Shown here in pieces: positions 1-9,346 of a DNA stretch of 64,000 nt. The stretch is from Nostoc indistinguendum CM1-VF10 (GTDB taxonomy: Bacteria > Cyanobacteriota > Cyanobacteriia > Cyanobacteriales > Nostocaceae): positions 1 to 64,000 of the forward strand of contig JAHHHS010000037.1 in the NCBI GenBank assembly GCA_019359215.1, written 5' to 3'. Position 1 is the first letter of the stretch. Each line of letters opens with the position of its first letter. Below the pieces are notes generated by a model. That model searched no databases, was not told where the DNA came from, and was given only the letters and a program-made list of their open reading frames with translations. A program made the translations under genes and the position numbers.

Positions 1-310
1 ATTTTTTCTGTCATTCTTTTACCGTAGTCAAGGCGTTATTTGAGCTATCGATTCATTGTCAAGTTTTTGACTTCTCCAAACTTCATGAGTATGGTGTTTT
101 CTCATAAATCATTTAGGATTGCTATAGATTTTTTCCTCCTAGTGCAATTTTAAAACTAACAGTTAAATCTTCCCATTTACCCACATCCCACTTTTGAAAA
201 ATGCTCCCATTACACAGACAGAAATTTAACTCTGCGTACCTCTGCGCTTCCCAGCCTGCGGCAAGCCCCAAAAGCGTCTACAGCGCCCCTCTGCGTTTCA
301 AAATCATTAT
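1..310. other. Non-coding stretch, no gene seen
   Basis: No convincing reading frame. Positions about 230-300 carry a 'ctctgcg...cctctgcgc' plus 'cctgcggcaagcc' repeat of the kind scattered through Nostoc genomes; a related 'cacagaggcgcagagaacgc' string lies near 30312. The regulator that would normally accompany the coaT-like gene is not in this segment. Confidence 0.6.
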
Positions 311-347
311 AAACCTTGACATTAACATTAATGTCAAGGTTTAGCCT
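311..347 (+). promoter_or_regulatory. MerR/CoaR-type operator-promoter of the metal ATPase gene
   Basis: Two perfect 15-base inverted arms lie at 311-325 (aaaccttgacattaa) and 328-342, separated by 2 bases. A consensus -35 box TTGACA (316-321) lies in the left arm, and a TAGCCT -10-like box (342-347) follows after a 20-base spacer. A palindrome between over-spaced -35 and -10 boxes is the hallmark of promoters activated by MerR-family regulators such as CoaR, which untwist DNA when metal binds. The ATPase start codon is 28 bases downstream. The CoaR assignment is inferred from the target gene. Confidence 0.85.
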
Positions 348-374
348 AAGAGAGTCCCTGTTAATTCAACTCTC

Positions 375-2318
375 ATGCTCTACCCCCAACGTTTGGGCCA
401 ATTCACCAGAGAACACGCAGATACTGTAGCAGCGCTTTTGTGTGGCTTACTGCTATTTCTCGGATGGTTCGCCTTACATCTTGGCGCTTTGGGATTGGCG
501 TTCCTGCTGCTACCTGCTGCTTACGTGATTGGTGGTTACGAAAGTGCGCGGGAAGGATTGACTACCCTCTTCAAAGAAAAAGAACTTGATGTAGATTTGC
601 TGATGATTGTGGCGGCTATTGGTGCTGCTAGCCTCGGCTTATGGCGAAGAGAGTATCATCTAATTATTGATGGGGCAATTTTGATTCTGATTTTTGCTAT
701 CAGTGGCGCACTAGAAGGCTATGCAATGGCGCGAACTGAGCGGAGTATCAGGAGTTTGATGAGCCTGACACCAGATACAGCAAGGGTTTTGCTTCAGGGA
801 AAAGAAGAGGAAATTCCTATCAGTCAGCTAAAAGTCGGTGATGAGATTGTCGTCAAACCTGGAGAGCTAATTCCTACTGATGGGATAATTTTATCTGGTT
901 ACAGCACCCTCAATCAAGCTGCAATCACAGGTGAGTTTTTACCTGTAGAGAAAACAGTGGGCGCAGAAGTATTTGCCGGCACACTCAACGGCTATGGTGC
1001 ATTGCAGATTAAGGTACACAAACCAGCCCAAAGCAGTTTAATTCAGCGTGTGATTCGCTTGGTAGAACAGGCGCAAACAGAAGCGCCACCTTCGCAAGAG
1101 TTTATTGATCGCTTTGAAAAAGGATATGCCAAAGTCATTGTAGTAGCCGGGATATTGCTGGCAACTTTACCGCCATTCCTTTGGGGTTGGGATTGGGAAA
1201 CTACCATTTATCGAGCGCTTACTTTCTTGGTGGTAGCTTCTCCCTGTGCGTTGATGGCTGCAATAATGCCTACGCTGCTTTCGGGAATCGCCAATGGTGC
1301 AAGACAGGGGATTTTGTTCAAAAATGGGGCGCAGTTAGAGAAGATTGGCAAAGTCCAAGCGATCGCATTTGATAAAACTGGTACTCTGACAACAGGACAG
1401 GTACAGGTGTTTCAAGTAATCCCAGTTGGTGAATACACCCAACAAGATGTATTGAAAGCCGCAGCTAGTGTGGAATCTTATTCAGAGCATCCCATCGGTA
1501 AGGCAATTGTGCAGGCGGCTGGTGATTTGGATTTGGTTGGTGCAATCCAAGTACAAGCCATACCTGGACAGGGAATTGTGGGAATTGCTCAAGAACAACA
1601 GGTAATTGTCGGCAATGCCATTTTTGTGCAACAGTATGTCACAAATTTACCTGAAGAATTACGAAAAATGGCTCAATCTTTAGAGCAAGAAGGTAAAACT
1701 GTCGTTTGGGTAGCGAAGAACCCCACCCCCAACCCCTCCCCGCAAGCGAAGAGGGGAGCCGATGTGATAGGTGTAATTGCGATCGCAGATGAAGTAAGAT
1801 CGCAAGCAGCCGCAACCATTACCCGCTTAAAGCAACTGGGAATTGAGCAAATTGTCATGTTAACCGGGGATAATCAGGAAACTGCTCACAGTGTTGCCAA
1901 AGCAGTAGGAATTGATCGGGTATATGCTCAACTTTTACCAGAAGATAAACTAGATGTTATCCGCCGTCTACAGGAAAAGTATCAAACTGTAGCAATGGTA
2001 GGCGATGGGATTAATGATGCGCCAGCCCTAGCACAAGCATCTGTAGGTATAGCGATGGGAGTATCTGGTAGTGATGTGGCATTGGAAACCGCAGATATAA
2101 TACTGATGGCAGACAAGTTAGAAAAAATTGCCGTGGCGATGCATTTGGGAAGGCGATCGCAAGCCATAGTAAAACAGAATATAGTCGTAGCGTTGGGTTT
2201 TATTATGTTGCTTTTGGTAGGCAACTTTCTAGGCAATATTAACCTACCCATCGGCGTGATTGGGCATGAAGGTTCTACAGTATTAGTTACCCTCAGTGGT
2301 CTAAGATTGCTGAAATAA
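375..2318 (+). CDS. coaT: CoaT-like heavy-metal P-type ATPase (P1B-4, SPC type)
   Basis: Membrane pump predicted to export Co(II) or a related divalent metal at the cost of ATP. Visible parts: membrane helices in the first ~120 residues; actuator motif ITGE (about residue 187); metal-site helix with SPC in VVASPCALMAA (about 288-298) where Cu/Cd pumps have CPC; phosphorylation motif DKTGTLTTG (about 334); HPIGKA nucleotide-site motif; and GDGINDAPALA hinge motif (about 545). No N-terminal metal-binding domain is present, and the C-terminus keeps a His-Glu-Gly tract. SPC and the short N-terminus fit the P1B-4 class (CoaT, plant HMA1). A MerR-type promoter lies directly upstream. Oddity: about 15 residues at 449-463 are encoded by a dispersed repeat inserted in frame in the ATP-binding domain. 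Metal specificity is inferred. Confidence 0.9.
   Translation: MLYPQRLGQFTREHADTVAALLCGLLLFLGWFALHLGALGLAFLLLPAAYVIGGYESAREGLTTLFKEKELDVDLLMIVAAIGAASLGLWRREYHLIIDGAILILIFAISGALEGYAMARTERSIRSLMSLTPDTARVLLQGKEEEIPISQLKVGDEIVVKPGELIPTDGIILSGYSTLNQAAITGEFLPVEKTVGAEVFAGTLNGYGALQIKVHKPAQSSLIQRVIRLVEQAQTEAPPSQEFIDRFEKGYAKVIVVAGILLATLPPFLWGWDWETTIYRALTFLVVASPCALMAAIMPTLLSGIANGARQGILFKNGAQLEKIGKVQAIAFDKTGTLTTGQVQVFQVIPVGEYTQQDVLKAAASVESYSEHPIGKAIVQAAGDLDLVGAIQVQAIPGQGIVGIAQEQQVIVGNAIFVQQYVTNLPEELRKMAQSLEQEGKTVVWVAKNPTPNPSPQAKRGADVIGVIAIADEVRSQAAATITRLKQLGIEQIVMLTGDNQETAHSVAKAVGIDRVYAQLLPEDKLDVIRRLQEKYQTVAMVGDGINDAPALAQASVGIAMGVSGSDVALETADIILMADKLEKIAVAMHLGRRSQAIVKQNIVVALGFIMLLLVGNFLGNINLPIGVIGHEGSTVLVTLSGLRLLK
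1718..1763 (+). repeat. Dispersed CCCC/GGGG palindromic repeat inserted in frame in coaT
   Basis: The DNA reads as a C-rich run, gcaagcgaag, then a G-rich run, a layout common in Nostoc spacer repeats. Here it encodes a Pro/Asn/Ser/Lys stretch (NPTPNPSPQAKRGAD) that separates two normally adjacent strands of the nucleotide-binding domain, and the frame is kept on both sides. Confidence 0.7.
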
Positions 2319-2677
2319 AGCGCTCTATTTGCGAGAGGTTGCACACATTTTCACAATAGGCTGTGCTAAACCAGGCATCTAATATTTCTGGCCTTGCAGA
2401 GAAAGCGGGATGATTTAGCAACTTCTAAAATTCCCCCCCTGCTTCCCCTGCTTATCCCAATTTATCCCACTATTCTGCAACGCCATATTCCTTTTGCGAT
2501 CGCTTCTGTAAGTAGCAGGTATCACCATATTGATTTTTAAAAAATCGCAATTCGCAATTAATTAATATATAGCCATCATGGTGTAATGATAGCTATATTC
2601 TTGCAAATCTTAATATTAATTGTGTCCTCATGTAAGATATTGTTCATAGAAACATGATTCAATAATCCCCCAGTATC
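2319..2677. other. Spacer with a 13-bp imperfect hairpin
   Basis: No gene is seen. An inverted repeat at 2567-2579 / 2586-2598 (atatagccatcat against its near-complement, one mismatch, 6-base loop) lies about 80 bases before the next gene. It is not followed by a T-run, so it does not look like a simple terminator. Confidence 0.45.
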
Positions 2678-3766
2678 ATGCAACATATTCTTTTTTATGA
2701 TTCGGAGTGCTACATTCCCTACTCGAGTGAGTCGCTGCTGGTGTCAGGGAGCAAGATCGGTGGCACAGAAGGGTCGGTCATCCGCATTGCCGAGGGATTG
2801 AGCAAACGATACCGAGTCAGCGTTGGACAGCACAATCGGATCAAACACGAAAAGTCTACAGACCACAACATCCACTGGCTGACCAAAAAAGAAGCCACTG
2901 ACTCCTCGTTGGATGTCGATGTCGTCGTCGTGCTCAGGAGGGTCGGCGACTTACCTCTAATGAAGTGGTATCACCCACGCGCTCGGCTATTCGTTTGGAG
3001 CCACGATTGGTTCTTTCCCGAGCCTTCAGGCCTCTCGCGTGCGAGCTTAACTTGGCGTGCGAAAGTTGAGATGCGTTTCCTGCTTCATGCTTGTTACGAC
3101 GCAGTTAACGTTGGAGTGTCTCGCACCCATATGGAAAACATACGCGACAGCCTCAACAAGACACGGCTGATCGGCCCCCTTCGCGATCGCGTGCGACTTG
3201 ACTATGTTTATAACTCTATTCCTGAAAATATTGATGTTTTACCTGAAGGCACCGCATACGATCCGACGAAACTTATCTTCGTCAGCGCACCCTGGAAAGG
3301 GCTAAATATGGTCTTGAAGTCCTTCAAGATAGTCCGCCAACATATTCCCGATCTAAAGTTGCATGTCGCAAGCCCTGGATATGGATATCAGGCGGCTGAA
3401 AAGTTGGACGAATCGTTAACCGAAAACGTTATTTTTCTTGGGAGCCTTACACACGCCGCAGTTCTGCATGAAATGAGGTCAGCGTTGTGTGTTTTCTATC
3501 CAGCCAACAAAGTACCGGAGACGTTTGGCCTTGTATTTGCAGAAAGCAACGCCGTTGGAACACCGGTACTGAGTCATCCCATCGGAGCTGCTCCCGAACT
3601 GCTCACTCCAGAGCAATTGGTTGACGCTAGAGACACAAATGCAATCATCGAACGTCTGAGGTTGTGGAAGAATGGTGGACGGCCAGTTGTGAGAGCAAAA
3701 GAAGAGTTCCGACTGAGCAATGTTATTCGTTCGTGGGAGCGGGTGCTGTTTTCGCAGCGTGCCTAG
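2678..3766 (+). CDS. GT4-type glycosyltransferase, probably acquired
   Basis: Predicted GT-B fold glycosyltransferase that adds a sugar to a glycan or glycolipid acceptor; the substrate is not recognisable. The N-terminal half has the acceptor-side layout (GSKIGGTEGSVIRIAEGL near residues 27-44). The C-terminal half has the donor-site signature of family 4: FVSAPWKGLNMVLKSF (about 205), and later PETFGLVFAESNAVGTPVL with the E-x7-E spacing (about 281-300). Length 362 aa is normal. The codons are visibly GC-richer than in flanking genes (runs such as gatgtcgtcgtcgtg), and the gene stands alone between non-coding DNA and transposon debris, which suggests recent transfer. The ATG at 2678 gives the full N-terminal strand. 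Confidence 0.75.
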   Translation: MQHILFYDSECYIPYSSESLLVSGSKIGGTEGSVIRIAEGLSKRYRVSVGQHNRIKHEKSTDHNIHWLTKKEATDSSLDVDVVVVLRRVGDLPLMKWYHPRARLFVWSHDWFFPEPSGLSRASLTWRAKVEMRFLLHACYDAVNVGVSRTHMENIRDSLNKTRLIGPLRDRVRLDYVYNSIPENIDVLPEGTAYDPTKLIFVSAPWKGLNMVLKSFKIVRQHIPDLKLHVASPGYGYQAAEKLDESLTENVIFLGSLTHAAVLHEMRSALCVFYPANKVPETFGLVFAESNAVGTPVLSHPIGAAPELLTPEQLVDARDTNAIIERLRLWKNGGRPVVRAKEEFRLSNVIRSWERVLFSQRA

Positions 3767-3800
3767 CAGCTTGTTGAAGAAATCCCTGTGTGTCATTAAC

Positions 3801-3902
3801 GAGGATGTTTGAAAAGTCCTTATCTTGGTAGCAAAACGTTTTAGATCCCCCTAAATCCCCCTTAAAAAGGGGGACTCTGATTCCGGTTCCCCCCTTAAAA
3901 AG
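3801..3902 (+). repeat. Truncated copy of a MITE-like element (family A)
   Basis: Nearly identical to the first ~100 bases of the element at 62180-62344: it starts gaggatgtttgaaaag, has gcaaaacgttttagatcccc, and a C-run/G-run palindrome. It stops inside the G/C-rich palindrome, where another element begins (3911). The right terminal repeat seen in the intact copy is absent. Confidence 0.85.
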
Positions 3903-3910
3903 CTATGCAT

Positions 3911-4270
3911 TAGACTTGTCCGAAATATTAACTGAGGAAAATAAAAATGGTAAAATGCTGAATTAAGTGTCTACCATTTTTCGCAATTAGTTATGGTTTT
4001 TGATTATATCCAAAAGTATCCTCACAGAACAAAACAAATAGCAAATTATTTTAACAGTCTGTGGCTTGGTTAGATTGAGAATTGGTAGTTTAGTTTTACC
4101 ACCTTAGCTACTAAGAATAGCTATAAATTTTGAAAAAAAGGAAGTTGATTTTTATGACTCTAAACTAACACCAACTATCTCAAAGCCCGATCGCTACGTT
4201 TTTACGCAAATATCAAAGTTTTGCCTCAAAGCTTTGAACAGTTTGGCTTTGGAGTTTTCGGACAAGTCTA
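3911..4270 (+). mobile_element. Internally deleted IS remnant with 15-bp terminal inverted repeats
   Basis: Perfect inverted ends tagacttgtccgaaa (3911-3925) and its complement (4256-4270) bound a 360-base segment. Inside, an ATG at about 3993 encodes MVFDYIQKYPHRTKQI and then stops. That resembles the opening of cyanobacterial transposases of the IS5-like group, but the rest of the gene is gone. It is best read as a non-autonomous deletion derivative of an insertion sequence that landed in or beside the truncated family A repeat at 3801. The family assignment is from memory of similar proteins and tentative. Confidence 0.65.
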
Positions 4271-4488
4271 TTATAAACATCTTTCTTAATACAAGAATTG
4301 ACAAAAGTTAGGAGTTATGCAGTGGAGAATGGAGGAAAAAATCACTAGTGACTAGAGGAAATGGCGATGAGAATTAACACAGTCAAAAAAAGTATGACTG
4401 TCTCATGGCTATGTTGGCTCAAAAAACTAAAAGCTCGGAAGTCCAAGAGTCAAAACCCTGAAAAACTGACGAGAAAATGGGGAAATAA

Positions 4489-5640
4489 TTAACTATTGAG
4501 AGGCTGAAAAGCCAGCCAGCCGACAACAATATCATGTAATCGACTCAATCCACGCCAGAGAACTTTCACGCCAGGAGAGCCATCGCCTTTACGACCTAAA
4601 AACCCGCCCAGTCGAGCAATCCAATTGACAGCTTGGGTCAAAGTCGGTGGTGTAGGATAAGGATAAGGTTGATGATGTATGGTGGTATACAAGGCTTGCC
4701 ACTCATGAGGTGCTAAAACCTGTTCACAACTAGAGTCGGGAGAACAACGAGCCAAGTAAGTTAACCACAGCAAACGCCAAGCAACTATGCTATATGTAGC
4801 CAAAGCCATCTCTAATCTTTGCGCCGTTTCTAATTGTAACTTCTCAATCCCACAACCACTTTTTAAAACATAGTGATAACGTTCAATCAACCAACGATAA
4901 CTGTACCATTGCACATACTGCAATACATCTTCCAGACCGCTAATTTCTAAGGTAGTCAGCAGTAACCAACAAATCGGCTCAATCTGTGGTGGAGGATCAA
5001 CTTCTGTGACTAAAATTGCCTGTAATGTTATCGGAGTTAGAAGTTCTGTTTTGGCGCGATTTTGCGGTGGTGCAATGGTAATGGTACGATAACCAAGAGT
5101 CAGGGTAGCAGTTCTTGGCGGTCGAGTGGGATTGCGTTTCACCGTAAGCGTTATTGTGCCGAGTGAGTCAACAGATTCTAACTTTTCCCATAAATGCTGC
5201 TCACAGTCAGCCAAACAGCGATTCTGAGTAGCTCGAATCAGAAAATCTGATCCTTGACGACGAGAATAAGCAAATAAGTCATAAATATCAGCTTCTCGGT
5301 CGGCAATAGTTACTACCTGTACTGATTCCGGGATAATTGACTCAGTTGTGTTCAAGGCATCCAGCCATCTAATACTTTCTTTTTGAGAGGTCGATTTTTG
5401 TTTTCTGTCTTCGGCTTTTCCTAGCTCTTCTTCCTTCCTTGACCACACTTGCTGCCCAATGATGCCTAATGGTATTCCCTGTGGAGAGGTTGTGAAGACT
5501 GAGTGGACTTTTAATCCTTTAGCATATTTACTGTCCAGATATCCTGTTCCCGATAGTGCTTTGTGGCTTGTGTAGTTCAGTTCGGTTGTATCTTGAATTG
5601 CCAACACCACCGGATGCTTGGCAATTCGTATCGTGGTGTA
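4489..5640 (-). pseudogene. IS4-family transposase, 5'-truncated
   Basis: Catalytic part of an IS4/IS50-like DDE transposase. Visible: first Asp in VLAIQDTTELNYTSH (at the start of the surviving frame), second Asp in TIADREADIYDLF, and the YREK-type box in YSYRWLIERYHYVLKSG carrying the catalytic Glu. The C-terminal part (GFLGRKGDGSPGVKVLWRGL) is intact to the stop. The usual N-terminal DNA-binding domain of about 80-100 residues is missing; the open frame runs a few codons further upstream (RIAKHPVV) and then enters unrelated DNA near 5640. A GTG at 5608-5610 is the first available start, but the protein would lack its end-binding domain. Likely inactive. Confidence 0.85.
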
Positions 5641-5689
5641 GGCAGGGGGGCAGGCGAAGAAAAAAAATATGACCTGAGTAAATTGGATA

Positions 5690-5710
5690 ATTTATTTTTT
5701 GGAAGTCCCT
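5690..5710 (-). repeat. Copy of the AGGGACTTCC end motif joining two transposon remnants
   Basis: On the minus strand the junction between the IS630-like fragment and the IS4 fragment reads agggacttccaaaaaataaa. Closely similar strings occur at about 38281 and 39719 (plus strand) and, less exactly, at about 49292-49311. Dispersal and its position at a junction suggest it is the end of a mobile element. Confidence 0.55.
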
Positions 5711-5774
5711 GACGATAGCGAACCAACAGCTCCTCCGTACTTATATGGTTAACGATCGCAATCCGTTTCGGCAT
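5709..5774 (-). pseudogene. N-terminal remnant of an IS630-family transposase
   Basis: From the ATG at 5772-5774 the minus strand encodes MPKRIAIVNHISTEELLVRY, then RQ. This matches the opening of cyanobacterial IS630-type transposases (MPKR... HLS..EL..RYRQ). The frame then runs straight into the agggacttcc motif and loses similarity, so only about 22 codons survive. Family recognition is from memory of the conserved opening. Confidence 0.6.
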
Positions 5775-5989
5775 AAGACTCAGATCGATGCACTGCAACT
5801 GTTATGCCCTCTACAGCATGGTCTATTTACGATCGCAAAATAATTAAGAAAAGCTTGAAAACTCCCTATTTTAGGTAATGCACATTACGATGCATTTCTA
5901 CAGTGCGTAAGTCCTAGATATGTAGCGACAGTTAAGAGGATGATAACTGCCCCTACAATTGGGTGAAATGAACTGCAAAAAACAGAGAC

Positions 5990-8900
5990 TCAATCCTCAG
6001 CTTTTGTTGAATACATAGCAGTTTCTGTTTGCAGTCCTTGATGACGATTTGGTTTGATAAAGCGTTCTGTTGTCGTCTTAATAACGATGTACAAAATTGG
6101 CACTACAAACAAACTCAAAAAAGTCGCAATTAACATCCCACCAAAAACTGCTGTTCCCAAAGATTGCCGACTTCCCGCGCCAGCACCTGTAGCAATAGCT
6201 AACGGGAAAATTCCCAAAAGTGTAGAAAAGGCAGTCATCAAAATTGGACGTAACCGTTCTTGTGAAGCCTCAATTACTGCTTTAGTAATCGAAAGCCCTT
6301 CTTCTCGCAATTGGTTAGCAAATTCCACAATTAAAATTGCGTTTTTACTAGCTAAACCAATCAACATTACTAAACCAATTTGGCAATAAACATCATTCGC
6401 AAAACCCCGCATTGATTGAGCTATAAGCGCTCCAAAGATAGCTAAGGGAACTGATAACAAAATGATAAAGGGATCAATGTAGTTTTCGTATTGAGCGGCT
6501 AATACCAAAAACACAAAGATTATTCCTAATCCAAAGATTAGGGGTGCTAAACCACCAGAATCTATTTCTTCTAATGCAGTCCCTGACCATTCATAGCCAT
6601 AGCCTGCTGGTAAAACTTCTTTAGCAACTTGTTCCATTGCCTTAATTGCGTCTCCAGAACTAGAGCCAGGGGCGGCGGCACCATTAATTTCAATTGAGCG
6701 GAACAGATTGTAGTGATTGATAGTTTGCGCTCCCACAGTCGGAGTAACTGTGACTAAATTACTCAAAGGAATCATTTGATTCTTTTGAGAACGAACGTAT
6801 AGTTTACCAATATCTTTTGGGTTGGAACGAAACTGTTGATCTGCCTGGATATACACCCGGTAATTACGCTGCTGGAGATTGAAATCATTCACATATTGCG
6901 ATCCCAAAGCAGTTTGTAAAGTACTGAAGACATCATCTATAGAAACTTGCAATGCTTTGGCTTTATTGCGGTCTACTTCCACAAGCAATTGTGGTGTATC
7001 TGCGGCAAAAGTACTAAATACAGCTTGTAATCCTGGTGTTTGATTAGCTTTACCTAGCAACTTACCCATCGACTGTACCAAATTTTCTAAGCCACCGTTA
7101 CCTCTGCGGTCTTGCAATTGAAAGACGAAGCCGCCAAAGTTACCTAAACCCTGAATTGGTGGCGGGTTCACAGGAAAAACCCTGGCTTCTGGGATTGCCA
7201 ATAACTTGCCTTGCAAGCTGCCAATAATCGCCTGTACTGATTGATCGGGTTTTGAGCGCTCATCCCATGATTTTAAAGTGGTAAATATGATGCCGCTATT
7301 GGCGGTGCTACCACTAAAACCAAATCCTCCGATCGCAAAAGTTCCCAGGACTTCAGGAATTTGTAGAATTTCTTTTTCTACCTGTGCAATCACATCGCTG
7401 GTATATTGCAACGAAACCCCTTGCGGCCCTTGAATGATGGTGATGAAGTAACCTTCGTCTTCATCGGGTAGAAAGGCTGTCGGTACTGTGGTGTATAGCC
7501 AAGCAGTCATTCCCAAAGAAACAATAAATAGTCCAATGACGATGCTTTTGAATCGTACCATCCAGGTAAGCGATCGCTCATAGCTTGACCTTACCCATTC
7601 CAGGAACCGATTAATTAGGTCAAACAGCCAGCCAATCCACCTGGGCGGTCTTTGTCCTTGACGCAGCAACACCCCACATAAAGAAGGCGTTAGGGTCAAA
7701 GCCAAAAAAGTTGAAATCGCAATAGAGAAAGCGATCGTCAGGGCAAATTGCCGATAAAGTGCGCCTGTTGTTCCCGGGAAAAATGCCACTGGCACAAACA
7801 CCGCCATCAACACTAATGAAGTGGCAATAACCGCACCAAACAGTTCCGCCATTGATTCACTAGCCGCTCGGCGAGGACTAATTCCTTTATCCTGAATAAA
7901 ACGGCTGATTTGCTCCACCACAACGATCGCATCGTCTACCACCATCCCCGATGCTAGAGTCAGACCAAATAAAGTCAAACTATTAATGGAAAAGTTAAAA
8001 ATTTTGATGAAAACAAATGTCCCAATTAGTGCTAGGGGAATAGTCAGGGCTGGAATTAAAGTGGTTCGCCAATCTTGCAAGAACACAAAAATTACAATCA
8101 CAACTAGCACTACCGCTTCAATCAGAGTCTTGACCACTTCTGTCATTGACTCTTCTACGAAGGATGTTGTGTCAAAAGCTACCTGATATTTCAGTCCTGG
8201 TGGAAAACTCGGTGCCAATCGGGCCAGTTCGGTTTTGACTCCCCTAGCTACATCTAAAGCATTACTGCCAGGAACCTGATAAATTCCTAGACCTACAGCA
8301 TCGTTGCCACGAAATCGCAGAAATGAACTGTAGTTTTCTGCACCCAGTTCCGCCCTACCTACATCTTTAAGCTTAACTAAAGTACCATCACCTTCAGTTT
8401 TGAGGACAAGTTCTTCAAATTCTGATGGTTCTGCCAATCGGCTAGCAGCACGCACATCAAGTTGATACCTCTGCCCTTCAGGAGCCGGTTCTTGTCCAAT
8501 TCTCCCTGCACCAACTTGCAAGTTCTGTTCGGACAAGGCATTTGCTACATCCTTAGTCGTTAGCCCCCGATTGGCAAGCCGACTTGGATCTAACCACAGG
8601 CGCATTGCATAGCGACGTTCACCAAAAATTTGAGCGTTGCTCACCCCTTTGACTCTTTTTAAAGCATCTGCTAAGTAAAGGTCGGCATAGTTGCTTAAGA
8701 ATATATTGTCGTATTGATTATTCTCAGCGAATAAACCAATTGCTAAGAGAATGTTGCTAGATTCTTTAGATACGCGCACTCCGGTGCGCTGTACAGAGTC
8801 TGGTAGTTGTGGTTGGGCAATGGAAATACGATTTTGCACATCCACAGCCGCAATATCTTTATCTCGCGATGAGTCAAAGGTGGCTGTAATGGTACTAGTA

Positions 8901-9160
8901 CCATCGTTACTGCTGCTGGAAGTGAGATATCTTAGTCCCTCAATCCCGTTGATCTGCCTTTCTAAAATATTTGTAACTCCGCTTTCTACGACTTCTGCAC
9001 TAGCTCCGCTATAGTTCGAAGTTACACTGATTTGGGTGGGACTAATTTCTGGAAACCTAGCGATCGGTAGTGAGGGAATACTGATTAATCCTATTAAAAG
9101 GATAACGATTGCACAAACCGATGCAAAGATTGGCCGCTTAATAAAGAAGTCAACAAACAT
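5990..9160 (-). CDS. HAE1-family RND efflux pump, inner-membrane subunit
   Basis: Proton-driven multidrug exporter of the AcrB/MexB type: a homotrimer in the inner membrane that pushes hydrophobic compounds through an adaptor and outer-membrane channel. At 1056 aa it is full length. Visible: N-terminal FFIKRPIFASVCAIVILLIG, two periplasmic loop domains, twelve expected membrane helices, the TM4 proton-relay pair in ASGMVVDDAIVVVEQI (about 400-415), and the TM10 Lys in GLASKNAILIVEF (about 950). It lies 186 bases downstream of the membrane-fusion protein gene on the same strand, with a tetR gene further upstream, so the three probably form one drug-efflux unit. No outer-membrane factor gene is present locally. 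Substrates cannot be told from sequence. Confidence 0.93.
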   Translation of the reverse strand: MFVDFFIKRPIFASVCAIVILLIGLISIPSLPIARFPEISPTQISVTSNYSGASAEVVESGVTNILERQINGIEGLRYLTSSSSNDGTSTITATFDSSRDKDIAAVDVQNRISIAQPQLPDSVQRTGVRVSKESSNILLAIGLFAENNQYDNIFLSNYADLYLADALKRVKGVSNAQIFGERRYAMRLWLDPSRLANRGLTTKDVANALSEQNLQVGAGRIGQEPAPEGQRYQLDVRAASRLAEPSEFEELVLKTEGDGTLVKLKDVGRAELGAENYSSFLRFRGNDAVGLGIYQVPGSNALDVARGVKTELARLAPSFPPGLKYQVAFDTTSFVEESMTEVVKTLIEAVVLVVIVIFVFLQDWRTTLIPALTIPLALIGTFVFIKIFNFSINSLTLFGLTLASGMVVDDAIVVVEQISRFIQDKGISPRRAASESMAELFGAVIATSLVLMAVFVPVAFFPGTTGALYRQFALTIAFSIAISTFLALTLTPSLCGVLLRQGQRPPRWIGWLFDLINRFLEWVRSSYERSLTWMVRFKSIVIGLFIVSLGMTAWLYTTVPTAFLPDEDEGYFITIIQGPQGVSLQYTSDVIAQVEKEILQIPEVLGTFAIGGFGFSGSTANSGIIFTTLKSWDERSKPDQSVQAIIGSLQGKLLAIPEARVFPVNPPPIQGLGNFGGFVFQLQDRRGNGGLENLVQSMGKLLGKANQTPGLQAVFSTFAADTPQLLVEVDRNKAKALQVSIDDVFSTLQTALGSQYVNDFNLQQRNYRVYIQADQQFRSNPKDIGKLYVRSQKNQMIPLSNLVTVTPTVGAQTINHYNLFRSIEINGAAAPGSSSGDAIKAMEQVAKEVLPAGYGYEWSGTALEEIDSGGLAPLIFGLGIIFVFLVLAAQYENYIDPFIILLSVPLAIFGALIAQSMRGFANDVYCQIGLVMLIGLASKNAILIVEFANQLREEGLSITKAVIEASQERLRPILMTAFSTLLGIFPLAIATGAGAGSRQSLGTAVFGGMLIATFLSLFVVPILYIVIKTTTERFIKPNRHQGLQTETAMYSTKAED

Positions 9161-9184
9161 AGTTTAAAAAATTGGGCACTTGTA

Positions 9185-9340
9185 CTGAGTGGAGCCGTAA
9201 AGCCTGCCTGCGGCATAGCTACGCTTCGGGCGCAGCCTCTGTCTGCGACACGCTGCGCGAACGTAGAGAAGTATTGGGCATTGGGCAGAAGCCAGAAGTT
9301 CTTTAATTTTGAATTTTGAATTTTGAATGATTTCTCCCGT
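9185..9340. repeat. Dispersed Nostoc-type repeats between pump and adaptor genes
   Basis: Holds the 'gcctgcctgcggcatagctacgcttcgggcgcagcc' type of interspersed repeat (about 9196-9240), 'cgacacgctgcgcgaacgtagagaag', then attgggc units and a triple 'ttttgaa' heptamer (9307-9327). It lies in the mfp-to-pump gap and could affect operon read-through. Confidence 0.6.
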
Positions 9341-9346
9341 CTTCAG

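Noticed and set aside
5577..5798. 73-codon gene
   Set aside because: It is a chance fusion of an IS630 fragment, a repeat end and an out-of-frame IS4 segment.
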